The notes under the pieces were generated by a model. The model made no database searches and was not told the DNA's origin. It saw nothing but the letters and a program-made list of their open reading frames with translations. Made by a program: the position numbers and the translations under genes. From Ectobius pallidus (Eukaryota > Arthropoda > Insecta > Blattodea > Ectobiidae): a stretch of DNA of 64,000 bases. This document shows positions 25,201-35,439 of the stretch, one piece after another. Location: positions 31,668,566 to 31,732,565 of the forward strand of contig CAXKWD010000011.1 in the NCBI GenBank assembly GCA_964059195.1. The letters run 5' to 3'. Within the stretch, counting starts at the first letter, position 1, and each line of letters opens with the position of its first letter.

Positions 25201-28200
25201 AGAGGCCATGAAGGCTTTTAGGATTCAAACGTTCAACCTCCAACAATTTTAGACTTTTAGCACATGAAGGTGGTAAGGTTGTCAGTCTTATGCACTGGCT
25301 GCCTTTATCCCAGAATTGCTTCTGGTACCCATTTCTGTTAGAAGATGAGTTGACCTCAGGGCCATAGTGCCAGCAGAAGAATTAGGCCAATTGAAAAATC
25401 TCAAAAACCTCAAGAGGAATTGAACCTTTGCCCTTCAGGTTTGTAGCACAGTGCCTCAACCAGCAGCATGACATTGTACCCCAATAAAGAAGTGAGAGTG
25501 ATAGCCTAATTAATTTTGTGCCTGATTTCTGTACTGGTAACTGTGTATCTTAGAACTGCCAAGAAATTCAGACAGACAATACCTCTAACAGCCGATGAAA
25601 TGAGTAGGCCTACATGGAAACAAATGAAGGAGAACAGATAGAAAAACAATCAGCCAATCTAAATATAGCTACACAATATTATTTTTGTATGAGAGACAAC
25701 AAAAATGTCCTGGTGACAAGAATAACCAGATCCACATCAATTCAGTAAAAGTTTGTGAAGTAGTCCAGGATTTTAGAGTAGAGGACAACGAAAACTGCCT
25801 AACTAGTACTGGAGGAACATTTCACTTGAACACAACTTTACACAAGCCTGTTAAAAATATGGACAGAGTGGGAAAAAAGACTAACAAGGGAATTATTTTT
25901 TGTGCTGAGATATGTGCTGGGATTCCACAGAATTGGTATATTATCACAAAAAATTTTCATGAAATTCATGCAAAATGGTACAGAGGCAGAAGGTGCAAAG
26001 TGTGGTTAGCGTTGGAGATTACAGATCCATCAGCCCGGGTTCGATCCCCGGTACCACCTCGAATTTTTCTGAGTTAGGGAGGTCTGGTAAGGGTACATTC
26101 AACCTCGTGATTCAAATTGAGGAGCTACTTGATAGAGAAGTAGCGTCTCCGGTCATGAAAACCACCATTAATGGCCGTGGGTGTCGGCATGCTGATCACA
26201 TGCCCCCCAATCCTACCATCTGCCTAAGGTAGATGATGCAGCGGTTGGGTGGTAGGCCAAGTCCGTCCAGGGACGGAGTTTAGTTTAGTTTAAGTCTCGG
26301 ATATAAGTTGATGTTGTCCCATCCGACATGTCACACCCGTCACACTGATAAAATAAATTTTCAATAACTATATAAATATTTTTGTAAAATCTAATTATGC
26401 ATTTCAGTATGTTTATCAGTCCTCTTACTTGAAAAAATAAAACAAATATAGTGAAGCTAATCAATTCACAGAAATTTCAATTAAACCTACATAAGAAAAA
26501 ACCTTTGTCCAATTATGGTCACACCCGTCACATGCACAATATATTTTCCAGCTCAAGCATACAGCCTTGAAAAAAACATTAGATCATATTTTGTACTTCC
26601 AATGGGTTGGTATGTTAACACAAAAAACTTTGATGACATTCCTGCAATATGGTTCAGAGGTAGAAAGAAATAAGTGTAATGAAATCTGTCCAAATGTCAC
26701 ACCCGTCACTATGGATTGGCTCTTAGCTAATCCCATAGCAGCATCAGGCCATAGATGATGATGGGTGTGATCTTTAATCTGAACAATTTCATGGCTGTTT
26801 CTGTGGACAGTTGTGGGAGGTTCTGGATATCGTACATGGCTAAAAGAGCATGCTTGGTTTTTTCTTTGAGATGCACCATAAAAGTCTGTGCAAGCGGTTG
26901 TAGAGTTATGCCCATGTATTTGCAGCTTGACTGTACTTCTAGCTGTTGCCCTAATATGTTACCTTCTTCCTTCATTAGGCTCAAGTGAAAGAGTTGAGTT
27001 TTCCAGATTATTTTTCAGTTCCTGGCCACATTATTGATGTCGAGAGACTGTATTCTCTTATTGATGGTCACTGGATAGAAGGAAAAAATAGGTTAACAAT
27101 TAATATTAGTCAGTGCAAGTCTCCAGCTGCAGTATAACATGAAACTTGTAAATTGCATTGAGTTTCACAACTTCCTACAAAATTAGATTATGTTCTTTTC
27201 ACAGCTCTGAAAAGTATGAATGGTTGAGAAAACGATTAAGGATAATGATTGTACAATTGAGGGGATTAGAGCAACAATGGTCTAACCTTCCTGACAGGGA
27301 ACTATCTTCCTATCAGGGTGTCCACTGGTTGGGAAAAGGCCGGGAATTTCATATGGTCGGGAAAATCCGGGAAAAGTCAATGAATTTGTTAAAATATCCG
27401 GGAAATTCGAAAAATTGCAGAGTGTGATCAAAAAGACTTCTAGACAATATAAACGTATATTTAATTTATTTCATTGTTCCTAATTTTTGTATCTGTTACA
27501 GCCTAAGTAATTATTGTTTGCAATTACTTTTGTTACTAAAAGTTTTTCTTAAAGTATGTATAATCCTATAATTTTTCTTAGACAGTTATTAGAAAGTGCT
27601 TCATATTTTTGTCGGGAATTTCTGAAATGATCAATGAAAATCAGGGAATAAGCCGGGAATTTCTTCAGCATTACTTGGTGGACACCCTGTCCTATGCTGG
27701 GGTTGGGCCAATTATGCCTTGTATAGCTAGTTTTGAAGTTACTAATTTATTCTCTGAAACAAAATTCCTCTTGTACAAATGCAAACCAGAATAAATAGAA
27801 CCAAAGAATCTTAAGGGCAGTAATGATCGTCTCAAATAGGTACCACCTGTTCATAATTAATTTTATGACACATTGATTTCTGTAACTGAGGTAGGTGAGG
27901 CAAATAAATGTCGAGAATGACAATGTTTTTTACTGTATCAAGATCATGTGTAGAACTAAGTTTCATTGGAACTTATGTATAAACCTAATTTGCATGTGTC
28001 CCTATTAAATAATGTTTCATAACATGTTAAAAAGTCCAGCAATTATTGAAATAATTTTTCCCTTTTCTAAAATAGAAATAAAATCAGTGGAAGAATGGTC
28101 TAACCAAGAAAAAGATGTTGCAGGGCCTCATAAAAATGATACCTCTTTAACGGACTGAACAGAATACCATATAACTTTGTAGTTATGTTGACCAAGCACC

Positions 28201-30690
28201 ATAGAACACTCCACTCCCAACGAAACTGGATTTTCAAAAATTGTATTAAAAACTGCAAGTGTAGAACTTACACGAGTGGCTTAGACCACTGTTGTGTTGA
28301 TCCCCTCAGTTGTACTGGTATGAATCTTGTACACATTCACTGTTGCATAACATTATTGTGAAGGCTACAGGTCGACAAATTTAATAGGGTAAGTTATTTG
28401 GATTCTGTAATGTCTTTGGCTAGATCTACTACATACCATATTTATCTGAATATAAGCCACACTTTTTTGCCTAGATTAAGCCCAGCGAAATATGCCTGCG
28501 GCTTAAAATCGCGTACAGGTGTTTTTAGGCAATAGTGGTAAAAACGTGCACAATATAGCCGGTTGATCTACCGTGGCTGGTTCCCCTCTTCCAAGCACTG
28601 CCTCTTATTGATTAATCTCGAAACTCCAGGACTATCAATATATTAATCAAATACATCAATTTTAATTGAAGCATTGTAGAAGTTGTGTAAAACAGGGTAA
28701 GAAAATGATCTTCATTTTATGATATATGTTTTCCGTATTTTGTTATTTTTGATAGCGGTATTATGGAATATGCGTGTATTATGAGTTGCTCAGAAGTAAA
28801 AAATGCCATAACGTATGGGAATGCAAATAATGGTAATTTTAAACTGATGGTATCTGAAAGTGCAGTTATGAAAAATAGAAAAATCACGTGAAATTTATTT
28901 TATTTTAACAACAAAGATAAGTTCATCTTTAATTCTGAATTACATGAGCACAACACAAGGAGCAAAGACATTATACATATTTTTAAATATCAAACTTTTA
29001 GATACGCTAAATCGCCAGTTTACATTGTTAGTCAAGTCATAAATATCTTACCAGCTAGTATTTTAAATGTGAAAAATCTCAGGTGTTTTAAATTTAAACT
29101 GAAAGAGTATTTGTATGAGAAGACATTTTATTCTTTTAAGGATTTTTTACATAAATGATTTTGCAGTTACTGTAACCTTATTTGTTCTAAATAATATTGA
29201 CAATGTCTAACTGTGCAATGTGTAGTAGCTACAGATGCAATAAATTATTATTATAGAAACAGGTGATCGCTATGGTGCGTGATGTGACCTCTGTAGCCCC
29301 CACCTGTGTCTGCTATAGCAATGAACGTGTTAATAAAATTAAATTGTAAATATGGTTCTATGATTTGTTTTAGATTTCAGTAAATGAGGCATTTCAGGTA
29401 TTATGAGTGAAGTCAACATTGGATTAATTTGTTGAGTTTCACCCTTAACACCAGGTTTAATAAGGGTGACCTCAACATGGGATCAATTCGTTGAGTTCGC
29501 CCTTAATATCTGGAATGCCTCAAATGATACGTTTAGTATATAATTTGTATTCTGTATTTTCACTTTAATTTTCGGAATGTGCAGATTTTTGTTCATCTAG
29601 TTGACTTCTAGTCCAAATTAGTCCAAATAAATTATGTTTCTCAGTACAACTAAACTAGTGCTTTAAGAATAGCGTAAACTGTCTTATCTTAAAATTCTCA
29701 GAACCTCAGGGCTCTGAGTACATCATTCACCTGTTAATTGGTTTGTTACAGAAAATCTTAAGTGAAGAAGATTTGGACCCTGCATCCGCTGCACTGGAAG
29801 AGGAACATGAAGCTTTGACAAAGGTGAAATACATAGATAGAATTCAGATTGGGAAGTATGAGATTGATACATGGTATTTCAGTCCATATCCAGATGAATA
29901 TGGAAAACAGAGCAAACTTTGGATTTGTGAGTATTGCCTCAAATACATGCGACTGGAGAAGACCTTTAGATACCACATGAGCGAATGTATCTGTAGAGCA
30001 CCCCCAGGTAAACAGGTTTACCGTAAAGGGTCTGTTGGTATCTGGGAAGTTGATGGTAAAGAGCACAAAATTTATTGCCAGAATTTATGTCTTTTGGCAA
30101 AATTGTTTTTGGATCATAAGACACTTTTCTTTGATGTCGAGCCTTTTCTGTTCTATGTACTTTGTGAAATAGATAAGCATGGTTCCCACTTGGTTGGCTA
30201 TTTTTCTAAGGAAAAAGACTCCCCAGATGCTTATAATGTTGCATGCATTCTCACGCTACCCCCCTACCAACGCCAAGGTTATGGAAAACTGCTGATTGGA
30301 TTTAGCTATGAGCTATCTAAGCTGGAAGAAGTTGTTGGAAGTCCTGAAAGGCCACTTTCTGACTTGGGAAGTCTGAGCTACCATTCTTACTGGTGCTGGG
30401 TACTTCTTGATTTGCTCAAAAATTTCAAAGGTACCATTTCACTGAAAAAGATAAGTGATATTACCAGTATAAGCGTACCTGACATCACACAAACATTGCA
30501 TTCTCTGGGAATGATGAAGTACTGGAATGGAAATCGTCTGATTTCTGCTACACCTGAACTAATTATGCGTGCAATCAATTCAAATAAATACAAGAAGCCA
30601 AGACTTGTCGTTGATCCAGGTTGTATGAACTGGGAACCACCACAAAAACCTGAGCTGCCTGTTACTCCAACGAACAAGAAAGGTATCTGA
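16112..30690 (+). CDS. mof: MYST histone acetyltransferase MOF (males absent on the first / KAT8), complete
   Basis: Join of 16112-16295, 19220-19325, 23190-23322 and 29752-30690 gives 453 residues (human KAT8 has 458). Domains: low-complexity N-terminus (1-45); chromo barrel (about 47-97, [14 protein letters not shown] then [16 protein letters not shown]); [17 protein letters not shown] linker; MYST domain from about 165. The C2HC zinc finger is C200, C203, H216, C220. The acetyl-CoA loop is QRQGYGK. The catalytic cysteine is C306 (ACILTLPPY), the general base E340 ([10 protein letters not shown]) and the autoacetylated lysine K264 (LDHKT), by alignment to human C316, E350 and K274. It acetylates histone H4 lysine 16 in the MSL and NSL complexes (family knowledge; in flies, dosage compensation). 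It lacks the long N-terminal extension of Drosophila MOF. All splice borders are GT/AG and phases agree. Confidence 0.96.
16840..16928 (-). repeat. tRNA-like SINE head (minus)
   Basis: Minus strand reads CACGTGGTATAGTGGTTAAG, an A-box-like start, then GTGGTCAAGGGGTTGTGG. In mof intron 1. Possibly a short SINE fragment. Confidence 0.45.
17555..17790. repeat. GC-rich degenerate tandem repeat
   Basis: Two related units (TTGGGGGCTTTGCCCCAAAT ... AGACCCCCTTCACCAGAAGC, and TTGGTTGGATGCTTTGCCTC ... AGACCCCCTTCACAGGGAGC), both ending AGTATGGTAA. It creates several overlapping spurious open frames in mof intron 1. Confidence 0.6.
18030..18440 (-). pseudogene. Mariner/Tc1-type transposase fragment
   Basis: Minus strand encodes [37 protein letters not shown], then after an in-frame [20 protein letters not shown]. 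These are the second and third catalytic aspartate motifs (QQD-ATAHTA and DL-CDYYLWG) of mariner-like DDE transposases. No TIRs were located; relic in mof intron 1. Confidence 0.8.
18566..18925 (+). repeat. tRNA-derived SINE, one full head and one headless copy in tandem
   Basis: 18808-18925 begins with a complete tRNA-like fold (GCCATGGTAGCTCAGTTGG ... GGTTCAAATCCCGGCTATGG) followed by CATTGAATTTCTCATTCTGA. 18566-18630 repeats only the body (GGCTATGGCATTGAATTTTT). Acceptor-stem pairing is intact, but the D and T stems are broken, so it is not a working tRNA gene. Confidence 0.7.
19220..19325 (+). CDS. mof: mof exon 2 (chromo barrel)
   Basis: 106 nt between acceptor TTCTGTTTTGTAG and donor GTGAGATC. 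Encodes [20 protein letters not shown] and [16 protein letters not shown], the core of the MOF chromo barrel. Phase 1 in, phase 2 out. Confidence 0.93.
19600..20850. repeat. Pair of ~150-bp direct repeats in mof intron 2
   Basis: 19700-19805 and 20752-20850 share ATTTGGTAGTTTGAAAACAT, TATATTTAATTAT, GTGTATTA and ATTAAAACCAATATTTTTAG. They flank 0.95 kb that includes the Penelope-like end at 20130-20240. Confidence 0.6.
20130..20240 (-). mobile_element. Penelope-like 3' end fragment
   Basis: Minus strand reads GACAAGTAGCCAAAGATGGG, GACAAAGGTCCTTGAAACGT, the style of terminal segment (…AAAGG…GAAACGT) seen in the Penelope-like copies here. Small fragment, tentative. Confidence 0.35.
21440..22018 (-). 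mobile_element. Non-LTR retrotransposon 3' end (C-terminal RT protein end plus 3' UTR)
   Basis: Minus ORF has [49 protein letters not shown] and [14 protein letters not shown], the typical C-terminus after the reverse transcriptase domain of Jockey/RTE-like LINEs. The element ends at an (ATCTAC)n tail at 21446-21475. 5'-truncated. Confidence 0.8.
22040..22802 (-). mobile_element. LINE reverse transcriptase C-terminal region (second family)
   Basis: Minus ORF of 250 codons: [60 protein letters not shown] and a cysteine/histidine cluster [26 protein letters not shown] and the thumb/knuckle are typical of non-LTR retrotransposons. Same family as the split copy 23929-26984. 5'-truncated. Confidence 0.82.
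23190..23322 (+). CDS. mof: mof exon 3 (linker)
   Basis: 133 nt between acceptor CTTTGTTTTCAG and donor GTAAGAAG. Encodes [14 protein letters not shown] and [20 protein letters not shown], matching the conserved KITRNQKR(K/R)H-EIN segment before the MYST domain. Phase 2 in, phase 0 out. Confidence 0.93.
23434..23822. repeat. Large palindrome (fold-back), arms ~165 bp
   Basis: Left arm 23434 to about 23606 and right arm about 23650-23822 are near-perfect reverse complements (AATTAAAACTATAGGTAATG at one end, CATTACCTATAGTTTTAATT at the other) around a ~45-bp centre. The arms carry CTTGAAAAAGGCCTGGGGGC and AGGCTGAAACGTCGTAC, in the style of Penelope-like ends. Inside mof intron 3. Confidence 0.92.
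23929..24353 (-). mobile_element. LINE RT fragment, distal half of split copy
   Basis: Minus frame [38 protein letters not shown] and [20 protein letters not shown] aligns with the 22040-22802 LINE. The matching upstream half is at 26727-26984; the two were separated by the 24358-26722 transposon. Confidence 0.8.
25200..25490 (-). repeat. SINE family B (minus)
   Basis: Minus copy of the family at 52764-53037: CACATGAAGGTGGTAAGGTT, TACCCATTTCTGTTAGAAGA, GGCCATAGTGCCAGCAGAAG and a tRNA-like head with B box GGTTCAATTCC. Inside the 24358-26722 transposon. Confidence 0.75.
25685..25995 (+). pseudogene. Decayed transposase-like frame, with duplicated tail at 26597-26670
   Basis: About 100 open codons: [83 protein letters not shown]. 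No DDE motif can be recognised. A SINE interrupts it right after the GRR. A second copy ([20 protein letters not shown]) lies 670 bp further on, just inside the right TIR. Function is unknown; presumed element-encoded. Confidence 0.55.
25998..26297 (+). repeat. SINE family A (plus), near full length
   Basis: Head TGGTTAGCGTTGGAGATTAC with B box GGGTTCGATCCCCGG, body GAGGAGCTACTTGATAGAGA, GGCCGTGGGTGTCGGCATGC, CCCCCCAATCCTACCATCTG, and a 3' tail GTTTAGTTTAGTTT. The best copy to define the family. Confidence 0.88.
26727..26984 (-). mobile_element. LINE RT fragment, proximal half of split copy
   Basis: Minus frame [20 protein letters not shown] and [23 protein letters not shown]; aligns with FKYLGITMQ ... 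[10 protein letters not shown] of the copy at 22040-22802. Continues at 24353 on the far side of the transposon. Confidence 0.8.
27314..27689. mobile_element. MITE with CAGGGTGTCCAC ends and 6-bp TSD
   Basis: 376 bp, left CAGGGTGTCCACTGGTTGGG and right GGTGGACACCCTG. TCCTAT at 27308-27313 and 27690-27695. CCGGGAAWTT strings recur in both orientations inside. The ends look hAT-like, but 6 bp is short for that superfamily. Confidence 0.72.
28880..29258 (+). mobile_element. LINE 3' end fragment
   Basis: Plus frame 28918-29156 reads [57 protein letters not shown] then stop, the same kind of C-terminus as 21440-22018. It ends with AATAAATTATTATTAT. 5'-truncated, in mof intron 3. Confidence 0.75.
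29752..30690 (+). CDS. mof: mof exon 4 (whole MYST catalytic domain and stop)
   Basis: 939 nt after acceptor GTTTGTTACAG. Encodes residues 142-453 with zinc finger, acetyl-CoA fold and C-terminal winged helix, ending [13 protein letters not shown]. The end is slightly longer than in human KAT8. An AAG/GTATCT just before the stop could act as a weak alternative donor, but the stop in this exon fits the family length. Confidence 0.96.
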   Translation, partial: KILSEEDLDPASAALEEEHEALTKVKYIDRIQIGKYEIDTWYFSPYPDEYGKQSKLWICEYCLKYMRLEKTFRYHMSECICRAPPGKQVYRKGSVGIWEVDGKEHKIYCQNLCLLAKLFLDHKTLFFDVEPFLFYVLCEIDKHGSHLVGYFSKEKDSPDAYNVACILTLPPYQRQGYGKLLIGFSYELSKLEEVVGSPERPLSDLGSLSYHSYWCWVLLDLLKNFKGTISLKKISDITSISVPDITQTLHSLGMMKYWNGNRLISATPELIMRAINSNKYKKPRLVVDPGCMNWEPPQKPELPVTPTNKKGI

Positions 30691-33600
30691 TTTCACACAG
30701 AACAAAAACCTTTAGCTAGCAAGCCATCAAGAAGAAGTAAATTATGTAGATCTAAACAGTAAATAATTTCACAAAAAAGAAAGTTATGTATGAAGATTAT
30801 AAATTAACTTTAAAACTTTCAACTTCACTATTATAAGCACTTTTCAAAATATGTTTCAAGAGTCCTACCTTCATCATCAGCTAAGAATCTGTGTCAAGTA
30901 GATGATTGATCTCCAGATGTTTTGCTTCTTACATAACATTTCCCTTTGTTTTATCAGTGTATACTTTTTCACAGTCACTACAGCCATTTTCATAATGACA
31001 TTTTTTATCTGGAGAAAGTTTGTTTTCCAAATCTTATCTTGATAGGACTTTTAAAATTTTTAATTGAGGTCAATGTGATGTTCAGTTCTCAGTGTAACCA
31101 AGTGTGAAACTTCAGATCTTTTGAAGTTTTTATTCTTCATTCTTTTATGCTGTTATTTCGATACATAATTATTGTTTTGTATTATGAATGTAAGCGGCCG
31201 GGAAGGTTACCCTCCTATACTCACAATTTCAGTTGGAGCTGTTGGAGTACACCTCAAGCAAGGGGAAAAATGTTTGCCCGAAATGACATAGATACAGTAG
31301 ACTTATATTATGTTGATTAGAATACAAAATAAGAGAACCGTAGAGGGTTAGGGGCTCACCTGAGGCTTTGTCTTTTCCCCCGACCTTAGCCCTCATACGT
31401 GCAGCTCAATTTTGTCATCATCAGGACATTCCAATGTCAAGGGACGACTTATCCTTTCAGGTGTATGTGGCAAAAGGGTTGCTTGGAGATGGGTGGAGTA
31501 ATAACTAAACACTGTTTTCCCTGAGACTAAAGTACTATTCTATTTTATTCAACCCAAACATCTATATATAGGTAAGATACCTCACTTCTCTACATTCTTC
31601 CCTGCTATTCAACTTCACCCCTGCACACAGCCCTTCTGGCTCTTTCTAGTTAACATCACATGCCATGACTGCTACTGACCTTGATTGCCCCCAGGCACTA
31701 GCATCCAGTAGGATGACTGAGTAAACAGTTCTCACATCTAAGCAGATATATCCCAGACAAGAGCATGGACGTTGTATTAAGACCTACCAACTGAGGCCCA
31801 ACACAGAACATATATTTCCTTATTTCTGTATATAGTTATTATGTGCATTTAATGCTTTTATGTTTCCTTACTTTTCTGTTTACCAAAATCCTTATCGGAG
31901 TCAATGAGATGCAGAGCTATATTACCTAACCGAATGTATTAGGTATCCTCCAAAATTTTCTATTCCATACTTATCATTTTTAGACTCAAAATGCTGCATA
32001 TGTGCTATGAATCATAATTTTTCACATAAAATGAGAATGACAGAATTATTTATTAACAGGGTTTTAAAACTAACTAATATAGTGTTAATTACGATGAAGT
32101 TGAGTGTTTTTAAGATAATTTTTTTTAATGTAGGTTATGAATCGTGTATTTTTTAACTCTGAGAAAGCCATATTTAATATTTCGAAGAGTACCGATATAA
32201 GGGATTTCTTGTTGAGACGGCGGAACATTTTTTCTCCTGTTTGGTGGAAAGACTGTGAGACAGACTGTTCCATGTTTAAACACTGAGTAGTTTCAGTAAT
32301 CATTCCTGAAAGTATTACATAGGTAGTGATATTTCTTTCTGTCACTAAAATATAAAGCATTGTTGTACAGTTCTGGTCAATACACATTGCATTTCGAACT
32401 GTTTTTAACCAAAGAGATTAGCTGCAGTATTATTCATGGCATGGAAGAGAGAAAGTTATGTCATGTTTTGTCATAGCTAAGAACTGTCACTTCCATCTTA
32501 AAGCTAATAAGTTACTCGAAAGAAACGTGTTTTCTCGTATGTACGAAAGCTCACTCTAAGACAGGTGTTCTCGACTTATGGTATCAGTAGTATGCAAACC
32601 TTTTTTTAGGTGGTACTTAAACGAAGTGTATCATTAAAAGGTAAACTTTCTTTTGGCAACAGTTTGCCAGTATCTTAAACACTTCTAAGAAAGACAAAAT
32701 GATAGAGGTCTCTTGTAATGGAAGTTTGAGGGAAGTATCAAGTGGATAGGTGAAAAGAAAAGGCTGTAAAATTTTGGATGGAGTTTACAACTACTTAACT
32801 TTGTGATATGTGGGTTTTCTTCTCTAATTGATTTAAAATGCAAATAGAGGAATAAGATGAATATGAAACAGATTCAAGACTCAGTTGAGTCAATTAACTG
32901 GACATAAAGAAATTGTGTTCTACTAAAAAAGAATTTTCACTGAAACTGTTCATTTATTATTATTATTATATACTCTTGCATCAACAGAATGTATTATAAT
33001 ATTTTTTGAATTCAGTTACTAAATATTATTAACCAATAGTTGCATTTTATGGAACATTGAATAATTCAGAAGGATTAAGTGCAGGTATTCCCTGAAATTC
33101 AAAATTATTATGCTGTTTCGACTTATGGTACAAGATTGATTTTAATTCTCAATAATTATTCATATTATATCATTGTTCTTGTGGAATAGTGGTTTGTTTT
33201 AATCCAATTTCAACAGATTGCTTCTAATACTAGTTGAACAATAATACAGCTTCAAAAATTTGTCACTGTTTCTGCAGTTATCATGTAGGCTCTAGAATAC
33301 CCATAAATTAAACAAATTACTGTCATTTCCAAATTAGGCTAAAAGTATGATGGGCACAGGAGGAAATAGAATCTACTTTTTAGGGAAAAATCCATTTGTG
33401 GATTTCAGTGTGGAGAGGCATTCATTTTATTAAAAATAGGAACTACCAAGTTTGCTAAGATTTTTGTAAATTTCTGAAAAGTTGTGGAATATAACTTCTG
33501 TATGGAATTTTAAACAGAGTGCTATCTTGGTGAACATAAAGATGTGGACATTTTCATAGCTGTTTCATCTCTTAGATATTCAATGTGGTATTTAAAACGG

Positions 33601-34780
33601 GTGTTTGTTTCCCCCTGCAACTCTCAAATAATATGTACTTGTGCAGATGTATCTTACGGCACTGAGAAAATGCTTATCATACCACTAAATTGTTTTTCTA
33701 ACTCTTTCAGTTTTCAGTTTATAGAGCCTATATACTGATGTAACTTAGAGGTCTGACTATACTATGATGCATTTAGATATTTATTTTTCTTTATGGCTTC
33801 ATGATACTTGATACTTCATGATACTTCTTACTTATTCTCTACTTATTGAATGTAAGTTATCCAGTGTTCTTTTCTGTGTACTCGTTTATTTATTATCTTA
33901 ATAATGAATTCATGGTTCATGAGATTCATTTCTTAGTACTGTCAGTGATGATAATGTTGTTATTGATATTAGTGTATTTGTCCGTATTTTATAGTTATTG
34001 AAAATATGATTTAAAATAGTAAAAATGTCAAAATATGTATTGTTTAAAGTGAAATTGTCTTGTGGATCAGAAAAGAAGGCATGTGATGCATGTGTCGTAC
34101 CGTCCAAAGGGGCAGGAATTATAAATGCCAGACTGTTTTGTCAGTATTTACAATTATAATCTTTCCAGCGATATTTGGTTGCCAGTAAAGAATTATATTT
34201 CAAGAGGGAATGAACTTGTAATGTATTAAGTAGTATATACATACTGTTTATTTTGGTTATTGGCAGACGCTTGTGAAATTTCTAAGTGGTAAGCCATTGC
34301 ACTATTTTTGCACAACTAGTCTTCCCTTCATCCATTTTAACCCCATTTATAATACCTGCCTGCTGTTCATGATTACTTTCCTATTCTTCATTCCCCTTTC
34401 TCCTTATTCCATATTTATCTACCAATCAGTCGTCTGTATTTCATTATACCTATTTTCTCCCCTTGTTTTCGTTTCTTAACTATCTTCTCTCATTATTCTA
34501 CATCCCTAATTATTTCAGTATATATTATTTTTACACCTCTTTCGTATATCTGTTCCCTTTAAATTCTAATCTGTATGGCTACACATTTGTGGGTTCTATT
34601 GTAAAGCTATGAAATTATTATTATTATTTTTTTGCTCTGTTATAAATATGATAGCTTGTTGGCAACTGAATTGAGAATAGATTACTACACTGCTTCTATT
34701 CTTTCTTTCAGAAGTGAAGAATTTTCAGTTTCAGGAACCATGCGTTTTACAGACATGCACTCCCAATTATTAATGGGTTG
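30691..34780. other. Region after mof, no gene supported
   Basis: mof 3' UTR followed by AT-rich sequence. 31180-31800 is more GC-rich and repeat-like but its boundaries were not found. The small minus frame at 32085-32387 has no recognisable motif. No exon could be supported. Confidence 0.45.
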
Positions 34781-34799
34781 TATAAAGAGGAACTGTAAC

Positions 34800-35160
34800 T
34801 ACCCTACCATCTGTGTTATTTCAATTTCCAAAGGCAGTCTTTTCATCTGTTTTGGCTCTGGCATTGTACTGCCTTTCCATCTTTGTTTAATTCGGGCTTT
34901 TTGTTTTCTAAGGCAGTCTGTTCGTCTGTTTTGGCCACAGGCTCTGTGACTACCCTTCCATCTTTGTTCATATAAGTTTTCTGTTTTCAGAGGCGGTCTT
35001 TTCATCTGTTTTGGCTTCATGGACTGTGACTACCTTTTCATCTGTGTTCTTTTCTGTCTTCAAAGGCTGTCTTTTCATCTCTTTTGGCTTCAGGCACTAT
35101 AACCATCCTTTCATCTGTGTCCATTTCATTTTTATGTTTTCAAGTGGCTTCCAATAAGCA
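34800..35160. repeat. Degenerate tandem repeat, ~73-80 bp period, 4-5 copies
   Basis: Units marked by GGCAGTCTTTTCATCTGTTT at 34832, 34911, 34991 and 35064, each followed by TTGGCT and a CCATCTTTGTT-like string. On the minus strand the units retain a shared peptide (EAKTDEKTALENKK-like) across frame changes. Confidence 0.75.
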
Positions 35161-35439
35161 GTGTATTATCCAAACTAACAAAAGTCAGACCCGATTTCAG
35201 TTGCCAAACCTGCCGCCCCCTAGGAGACATGAAAATATACCCCTCTCATTATGCTCGTCTCTTTAAAGGTGACTTAGTACTAGTGTAAATGCTACTATAT
35301 CAGAGAAAAACGAGAGTAAAATCAGGAATGAACTGCTGTAGACGCAGTTGTATGAGTGATAATGACTTAGTTCTTGTTTTCCCTTTCTTCCATTGACTGA
35401 TGGCTCCTAGCATTATCTATTTTTGGCAATGCGGAACAG

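Larger units (their letters stand above)
24358..26722. mobile_element. DNA transposon with 4-bp TSD (TTAG) and seven 14-bp internal motifs
   Basis: 2365 bp inserted in a LINE. Ends GAGCCAATCCATGTGA and, inverted, GAGCCAATCCATAGTGA; TTAG at 24354-24357 and 26723-26726. GTGACGGGTGTGAC occurs at 24875, 24898 and 24921 (23-bp period) and its reverse complement at 24720, 26330, 26518 and 26696. A decayed frame at 25685-25995 ([12 protein letters not shown] ... [19 protein letters not shown]) is repeated at 26597-26670. SINEs have inserted at 25200-25490 and about 26000-26295. A 4-bp duplication is compatible with Sola-like or other minor superfamilies, but I cannot assign it. Confidence 0.82.

Noticed and set aside
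29758..30677. Minus-strand frames opposite mof exon 4
   Set aside because: Antisense to a conserved catalytic domain; no motifs of their own.
32085..32387. 100-codon minus frame
   Set aside because: No motif, no splice support and AT-rich biased composition; not reported as a gene.
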